64,000 bases of DNA from positions 62,001 to 126,000 of the forward strand of contig NZ_JAPHPW010000013.1 of the NCBI RefSeq assembly GCF_026241515.1. Direction: 5' to 3'. Source of the stretch: Vibrio sp. 14G-20. Lineage in GTDB: Bacteria; Pseudomonadota; Gammaproteobacteria; Enterobacterales; Vibrionaceae. Position numbers and translations under genes: made by a program. This document shows positions 60,172 through 64,000 of this stretch, piece after piece. Position 1 is the stretch's first letter, and every line of letters begins with the position of its first letter. Under the pieces are notes generated by a model. That model was not told where the DNA came from. It did no database searches and saw only the letters and a list, made by a program, of their open reading frames with translations.

Positions 60172-61209
60172 ATGTTTAAGAAAAACATATTAGCAGTGGC
60201 GTTATTAGCGACTGTGCCAATGGTTACTTTTGCAAATAACGGTGTTTCTGATCCAGTGCCTGCTGATAAGTTTGATATGCGTAATTGGAAAATAACGATT
60301 CCTTCGGATATTAATGAAGATGGTCGTGTTGATGAAATAGAAGGGGTCGCTATGATGAGCTACTCACATAGTGATTTCTTCCATCTCGATAAAGACGGTA
60401 ACCTTGTATTTGAAGTTCAGAACCAAGCGATTACGACGAAAAACTCGAAAAACGCGCGCTCTGAGTTACGCCAGATGCCACGCGGCGCGGATTTCTCAAT
60501 CGATACGGCCGACAAAGGCAACCAGTGGGCATTATCTAGCCACCCAGATGCAAGCGAGTACAGTGCGGTTGGCGGAACACTGGAAGCAACACTAAAAGTG
60601 AATCACGTTGCGATTAATGCTAAGTACCCAGAAAAGTACCCGGCTCACTCGGTAGTTGTTGGTCAGATACACGCGAAGAAACATGATGCTTTGATCAAAG
60701 CAAAAACAGGTTACGGCCACGGTAATGAACCACTGAAGATCTTCTACAAGAAGTTTCCGGGCCAAGAAATGGGCTCAGTATTTTGGAACTATGAACGTAA
60801 CCTAGAGAAGAAAGATCCTAACCGTGCCGACATCGCTTATCCTGTTTGGGGCAACACTTGGGAAAACCCAGCAGAACCGGGTGACGCGGGGATTGCTCTT
60901 GGTGAAGAGTTTAGCTACAAAGTGGAAGTAAAAGGCACCATGATGTACCTAACGTTTGAAACAGAGCGTCACGATACGGTTAAGTATGAAATTGACCTAA
61001 GCAAGGGCATTGATGAGCTTGACTCACCAACGGGTTATGCTGAAGATGATTTCTATTACAAAGCGGGCGCATACGGCCAATGTAGCGTGAGCGATTCTCA
61101 CCCTGTATGGGGCCCTGGTTGTGGGGGTACGGGTGATTTCGCTGTTGATAAAAAGAATGGCGATTACAACAGTGTGACTTTCTCTGCACTTAAGTTGAAC
61201 GGTAAATAA
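60172..61209 (+). CDS. Secreted PL7 alginate lyase, single domain
   Basis: 345 residues with a Sec signal ending at TFA (about residue 21) and no lipobox, so periplasmic or secreted. One PL7 domain fills the mature protein, with R96 in ARSELRQM, Q165-I-H167 in VVGQIHAKK and Y301 in YYKAGAYGQC, the catalytic set of the family. DMRNWKITIP near the start is a common PL7 opening. The pair of cysteines near the C-terminus (GQCSV and GPGCGG) may form a disulfide. AAAGGATGAGTC precedes the ATG. It endolytically cuts alginate to oligomers. It is divergent from the porin gene and followed by a terminator. Which Aly letter applies is not certain. Confidence 0.92.
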   Translation: MFKKNILAVALLATVPMVTFANNGVSDPVPADKFDMRNWKITIPSDINEDGRVDEIEGVAMMSYSHSDFFHLDKDGNLVFEVQNQAITTKNSKNARSELRQMPRGADFSIDTADKGNQWALSSHPDASEYSAVGGTLEATLKVNHVAINAKYPEKYPAHSVVVGQIHAKKHDALIKAKTGYGHGNEPLKIFYKKFPGQEMGSVFWNYERNLEKKDPNRADIAYPVWGNTWENPAEPGDAGIALGEEFSYKVEVKGTMMYLTFETERHDTVKYEIDLSKGIDELDSPTGYAEDDFYYKAGAYGQCSVSDSHPVWGPGCGGTGDFAVDKKNGDYNSVTFSALKLNGK

Positions 61210-61257
61210 TACCTAGCGTAACCAGTAGGCTAGCTTAAACACAGCCAAATGTTTTCG

Positions 61258-61292
61258 AAGACCACTTAACCGAATGTTGAGTGGTCTTTTTT
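61258..61292 (+). terminator. Terminator of the third PL7 gene
   Basis: Stem AAGACCACT / AGTGGTCTT extended by AAC/GTT with one mismatch, then TTTTTT. Confidence 0.85.
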
Positions 61293-61409
61293 ATATGAGC
61301 TGGGTATCAGCGAGAGTGGATTGAAGCCAACCAATAAAACGTACGGCTAAAAACAATACAACTTTGTCAAAAGGCAAGGTTGTAATCAGAAAGAGTAGAA
61401 AGATTTTAG

Positions 61410-61440
61410 TATGACAACTCGATACCGAGTTTAGTCATAC
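61410..61440 (-). terminator. Possible terminator overlapping the MATE stop codon
   Basis: Inverted repeat ATGACAACTCG / CGAGTTTAGTCAT around a short loop includes the stop codon 61431-61433. The following minus-strand sequence is only moderately T-rich. Confidence 0.4.
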
Positions 61441-62792
61441 ATCAACTTTTTAGCTTTACTGGCATCAAACTCTTTAAGAGATTTGCGTGCCAAGTGACGG
61501 AATGGGAAGGCTTTGACTATCTCTTCAAATGGTTGGATAGCAAATGCCCAAAAGATAGAGCCGTCTAAGCCAAAGATAATCAATGCACACAGTGGGATTG
61601 AAATGACCCACTGGCCAGTAAAGTTGATTTTGAATACGTCAGTGGTTTTACCGAGTGCTCTTAATACGTGACCGTGAACGGTGTTGTAACCACGAACGAT
61701 TGGCAAAAAGATGTAGAGTGGGGCAATAACAGCCAAAGCTTGATAAGTAGAGGCGTCAAGCTCTGAGTAAATATCGCCAATCACCAAACTTAAGCCTGCA
61801 AACAACACCGCACAAACCACAGAGATGCCAACTGCAACATCAATACTGGTATCAACGTTTTTGGTCAGGTCATCCATTTTTTTCGAACCGATCGCTTGGC
61901 TGATAGTAATCGCTGAGGAATGAGCCCAAGCAGTAATGAATTGAGTGCCGGCACGGATCCACGGCATCACCAAGGTAATCGCCACGTAAGCATTGATATT
62001 GAGTTGTGAGTACAACAACTGATAGATCGTCGCACCAATCGAAAGCATGGTCACATTCGCAGCGACAGGGAATATCTCAATAAAGTGACGGCGGATGTTG
62101 GTAATGAACTCAGACTTTTCAGTATCCAGCTTCAGTGACACAGACGAATCGTAATGCACACACAGAATCAAATACACAAGACGAACTGTGATGGCGATGA
62201 CACTACCAAGTGCTGCACCTTGCACGCCAATGCCTTCAAAGTTTGAGAAACCATGAATCAGTACATACGAGAGTACAGCATTGATAGGCAGTTCAATTAA
62301 GTAACCTTTGAATGGGACTTTGGTTCTGCCTAGCGCATTAAATAAAGCAATGATCACTTGCGTCAATGCTGTAAAAATGACGATGTATTTAGAGATATCT
62401 AGATAGCGGCTGATTTCTGAATGAAGGGAAGTGTCATCTGTTAATGCTTGAATCAAGGGTTGTTCGAAAAAAGTAAGTAGAAGCCAAAACAGTGTTGCAA
62501 CGCCAAGGTTGATAAATAACCCTGCCCAAAATGCTTTAGATAATGACGCGGCGATGCCAGAGCCCACAGCGCGGCTTAATACTAGCTGAGTGCCGTTTGC
62601 CAGCGCCATTTGAATTCCTAGCACAAAAGCAACGATAGTCGTCGCAATCCCCATTGCAGCTAAAGGGATTTCACCAAGCGGAGAAACCAATAGTGTGTCG
62701 ATCATCAACATCGACTGCATCAGTAATGCGTTTAAGGCGAGGGGCCAGGCGAGAGAGAAGTTTTTCCTTACGTACGATTGCGAAGACACAAA
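61431..62792 (-). CDS. MATE family efflux transporter
   Basis: GTG 62792 (MSSQSYVRKNF) is preferred over TTG 62798, since AAGGT lies at proper distance only for the GTG; 453 residues. About twelve membrane helices form two six-helix halves, with MATE features near the N-terminus of each half: LAWPLALNALLMQSMLMIDTLL in the first and FIEIFPVAANVTMLS in the second, plus ALGRTKVPF and RALGKTTDVF after helices 5-6 and 11. It exports a small organic compound using a sodium or proton gradient. It lies downstream of the second GntR gene with a 150-bp gap and a hairpin between, so it is likely a separate unit. Its link to alginate is positional only. Confidence 0.88.
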   Translation of the reverse strand, partial: FVSSQSYVRKNFSLAWPLALNALLMQSMLMIDTLLVSPLGEIPLAAMGIATTIVAFVLGIQMALANGTQLVLSRAVGSGIAASLSKAFWAGLFINLGVATLFWLLLTFFEQPLIQALTDDTSLHSEISRYLDISKYIVIFTALTQVIIALFNALGRTKVPFKGYLIELPINAVLSYVLIHGFSNFEGIGVQGAALGSVIAITVRLVYLILCVHYDSSVSLKLDTEKSEFITNIRRHFIEIFPVAANVTMLSIGATIYQLLYSQLNINAYVAITLVMPWIRAGTQFITAWAHSSAITISQAIGSKKMDDLTKNVDTSIDVAVGISVVCAVLFAGLSLVIGDIYSELDASTYQALAVIAPLYIFLPIVRGYNTVHGHVLRALGKTTDVFKINFTGQWVISIPLCALIIFGLDGSIFWAFAIQPFEEIVKAFPFRHLARKSLKEFDASKAKKLMYD

Positions 62793-62900
62793 CAACACCT
62801 TATGTGTATAACCGTGAGCTTTCTTTGAGATGACCCGACTTCAAGGTTTAAAGATTAAACACTACGGTATGGATAGTAAAAAATTGGACGCTAAAATGTG

Positions 62901-62932
62901 ACTGACTCGTGTATTGAGATACACGTGTCAGT
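62901..62932 (-). terminator. Hairpin terminator-like element after the second GntR gene
   Basis: Stem ACTGACTCGTGTAT / ATACACGTGTCAGT with one T-T mismatch and a 4-nt loop. The minus strand continues CACATTTTAG, a short T run. Confidence 0.55.
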
Positions 62933-62945
62933 TGGTAGATCTTGG

Positions 62946-63668
62946 TTATGCCATGGCGAGTTCAACCCGAGACAGCTTTTGGTTCTCATCGTCTAGCAAA
63001 GCTTGAGAAGCAATACGAGCTTGCTTGGCATTTCCTGACATTATCGCGTCGTAAATCGCTTTGTGTTCTTCCAAACAGAAGCGACCGCCTTCGGCTGAAT
63101 GGTCGATAAATTGCTTGAAAATCGTCGATAAAATGTTAGCAAACGGAATGTAGAACTGATTACCTGTTGATAGGAAAATCGTTTGATGAAACAGGTGATC
63201 GTTAGCTGTCCACTCTTCATAATCAAAGTTGTTTGCTGCAATGGTCATCTTTTGGAAAAGAATTGAAAGCTCTTTGCGCTGCTCGACAGTTGCGTTGGTT
63301 GCGGCCAGTGCGCACGCTTCCGGGTCAATCGCTTTTCTTAAGCCTAAGAATTGAGACAAGAAAGGCTTGGTATCTTCTAAGTCTTGAATCCAGTATAGCA
63401 ATTGCGGGTCTAAGAAGTGCCACTGCGTTCTTGGTTTGATTCGAGTGCCCACTTTCGGCTTTGACTCGATCAATCCTTTTGCCGAAAGTAACTTGGTTGA
63501 TTCTCGAAGGGCAGTTCTGCTCACGCCAAAGATATCGCACAACTCCATTTCGCTGGGTAACTTTTGATTTTCTTCTAACTCGCCTGACAAGATCTTGCGA
63601 GCAATTTGCCTCGCCACTTGAACATGAATTCGGCGGCTTGAATCTTCCACCAATGTAAATATTGACAT
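62946..63668 (-). CDS. FadR-type GntR transcriptional regulator (FCD domain), paralogue
   Basis: 240 residues, homologous over its full length to the regulator at 37779-38495. The winged helix has recognition segment SRTALRESTKLL and wing SKPKVGTRI, almost the same as the other copy, which predicts overlapping operators. The FCD domain shows DHLFHQTIFLSTGNQF and EEHKAIYDAIMSGN. The ligand is probably a sugar acid of the pathway. ATG 63668 follows CAGGTGG. It lies between the SDR gene, whose terminator is just upstream, and the MATE gene. Whether it represses or activates alginate genes cannot be told from sequence. Confidence 0.88.
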   Translation of the reverse strand: MSIFTLVEDSSRRIHVQVARQIARKILSGELEENQKLPSEMELCDIFGVSRTALRESTKLLSAKGLIESKPKVGTRIKPRTQWHFLDPQLLYWIQDLEDTKPFLSQFLGLRKAIDPEACALAATNATVEQRKELSILFQKMTIAANNFDYEEWTANDHLFHQTIFLSTGNQFYIPFANILSTIFKQFIDHSAEGGRFCLEEHKAIYDAIMSGNAKQARIASQALLDDENQKLSRVELAMA

Positions 63669-63699
63669 TTAAACCACCTGAAATTGAAACTTTAAAAAC

Positions 63700-63723
63700 A
63701 AAAAAAAACCAGACGAATCTGGC
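63700..63723 (-). terminator. Terminator of the SDR gene
   Basis: On the minus strand, stem GCCAGA / TCTGGT closes a TTCG tetraloop and is followed by eight or more T. Confidence 0.88.
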
Positions 63724-63843
63724 GTTTAATGTCAGTGTATACGTCGAATTTAGTGTGAGGTTTTCCCTCATCTACTAGGGTCTGTTGACTTTATATAGTG
63801 TGGCGAACTTAAATCGCTGAGTGAGCTTATACAAACCAGCTAA

Positions 63844-64000
63844 CTAAGGTGTGATTTGTCCGCCGTTAACATCTAGGATTTGACCTGTGATGTAACCGCT
63901 GCAAGCGTGCGATGCAAAGAAAGCAAATGAAGGGGCAACTTCATCAATATTACCAAAGCGTCCCATTGGGATGTTGCTAGCAATGTTCGATTTCAGCTCG
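63844..64000 (-). CDS. SDR-family oxidoreductase, C-terminal part (gene continues past window)
   Basis: Only the last 51 codons plus a stop (TAG 63844-63846) are in the window. The translation IPMGRFGNIDEVAPSFAFFAS then SGYITGQILDVNGGQITP is the standard C-terminus of classical short-chain dehydrogenases: the GRFG-pEEVA helix, the YITGQ strand and the DVNGG end. Substrate and cofactor determinants lie outside. In alginate clusters SDR enzymes can reduce DEH to KDG, so it could be a second DEH reductase; that is inference. Confidence 0.85.
   Translation of the reverse strand, partial: ELKSNIASNIPMGRFGNIDEVAPSFAFFASHACSGYITGQILDVNGGQITP

Overview
The window looks like a Vibrio chromosome segment, most likely from the Splendidus clade. 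It has about 44% G+C-type coding, Vibrio-style T1SS-143 repeat adhesin sequence, and a gene set and order matching the alginate-utilisation locus known from V. splendidus-type strains. The species assignment is inference from gene content; no rRNA gene is present.

Layout. Bases 1-22080 are the 3' part of one giant secreted repeat protein: 17 tandem units of about 272 residues, then divergent Ig/cadherin-like repeats, five RTX nonapeptides and a type I secretion tail. A PheC-like periplasmic binding protein follows on the minus strand. From about 23.2 kb to the right edge the window is essentially one alginate catabolic island. It contains a sodium symporter (toaA/B type); kdgF-kdgK-eda on the minus strand divergent from two PL17 oligoalginate lyases; an exported FAH-family protein; a phnDCEE ABC transporter whose phnD start is frameshifted; a GntR/FCD regulator; a TctCBA transporter with a small unrecognised protein; a second symporter; a PL15 oligoalginate lyase; a 3-hydroxyisobutyrate-dehydrogenase-type reductase (DehR type); a Cache chemoreceptor; a PL7 lyase with two catalytic modules; a CBM32-PL7 lyase (AlyB type); a large lipoprotein of unknown function; a KdgM-type porin; a third PL7 lyase; a MATE pump; a second GntR/FCD regulator; and the end of an SDR oxidoreductase.

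How they work together. Surface or secreted PL7 lyases cut alginate and the KdgM-type porin admits oligomers to the periplasm. The two SSS symporters carry them across the inner membrane, where PL17 and PL15 exolyases release unsaturated monouronate. KdgF promotes its conversion to linear DEH, a reductase makes KDG, KdgK phosphorylates it and Eda splits KDPG to pyruvate and glyceraldehyde-3-phosphate. The chemoreceptor may direct cells toward the substrate.

The strongest signal beyond single genes is a recurrent palindrome, TTGTAnTACAA or close variants. It lies upstream of the symporters, the lyases, kdgF, the tct operon, the reductase, the porin and a candidate minus-strand small RNA near 49.2-49.5 kb. 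Its form fits the FadR-type GntR family, and two paralogous FCD regulators with near-identical recognition helices lie in the window. Other points of interest are the trimeric higher-order repeat in the adhesin, the A8 frameshift in phnD, a decayed GntR remnant beside the second symporter, and the tandem double-PL7 enzyme.
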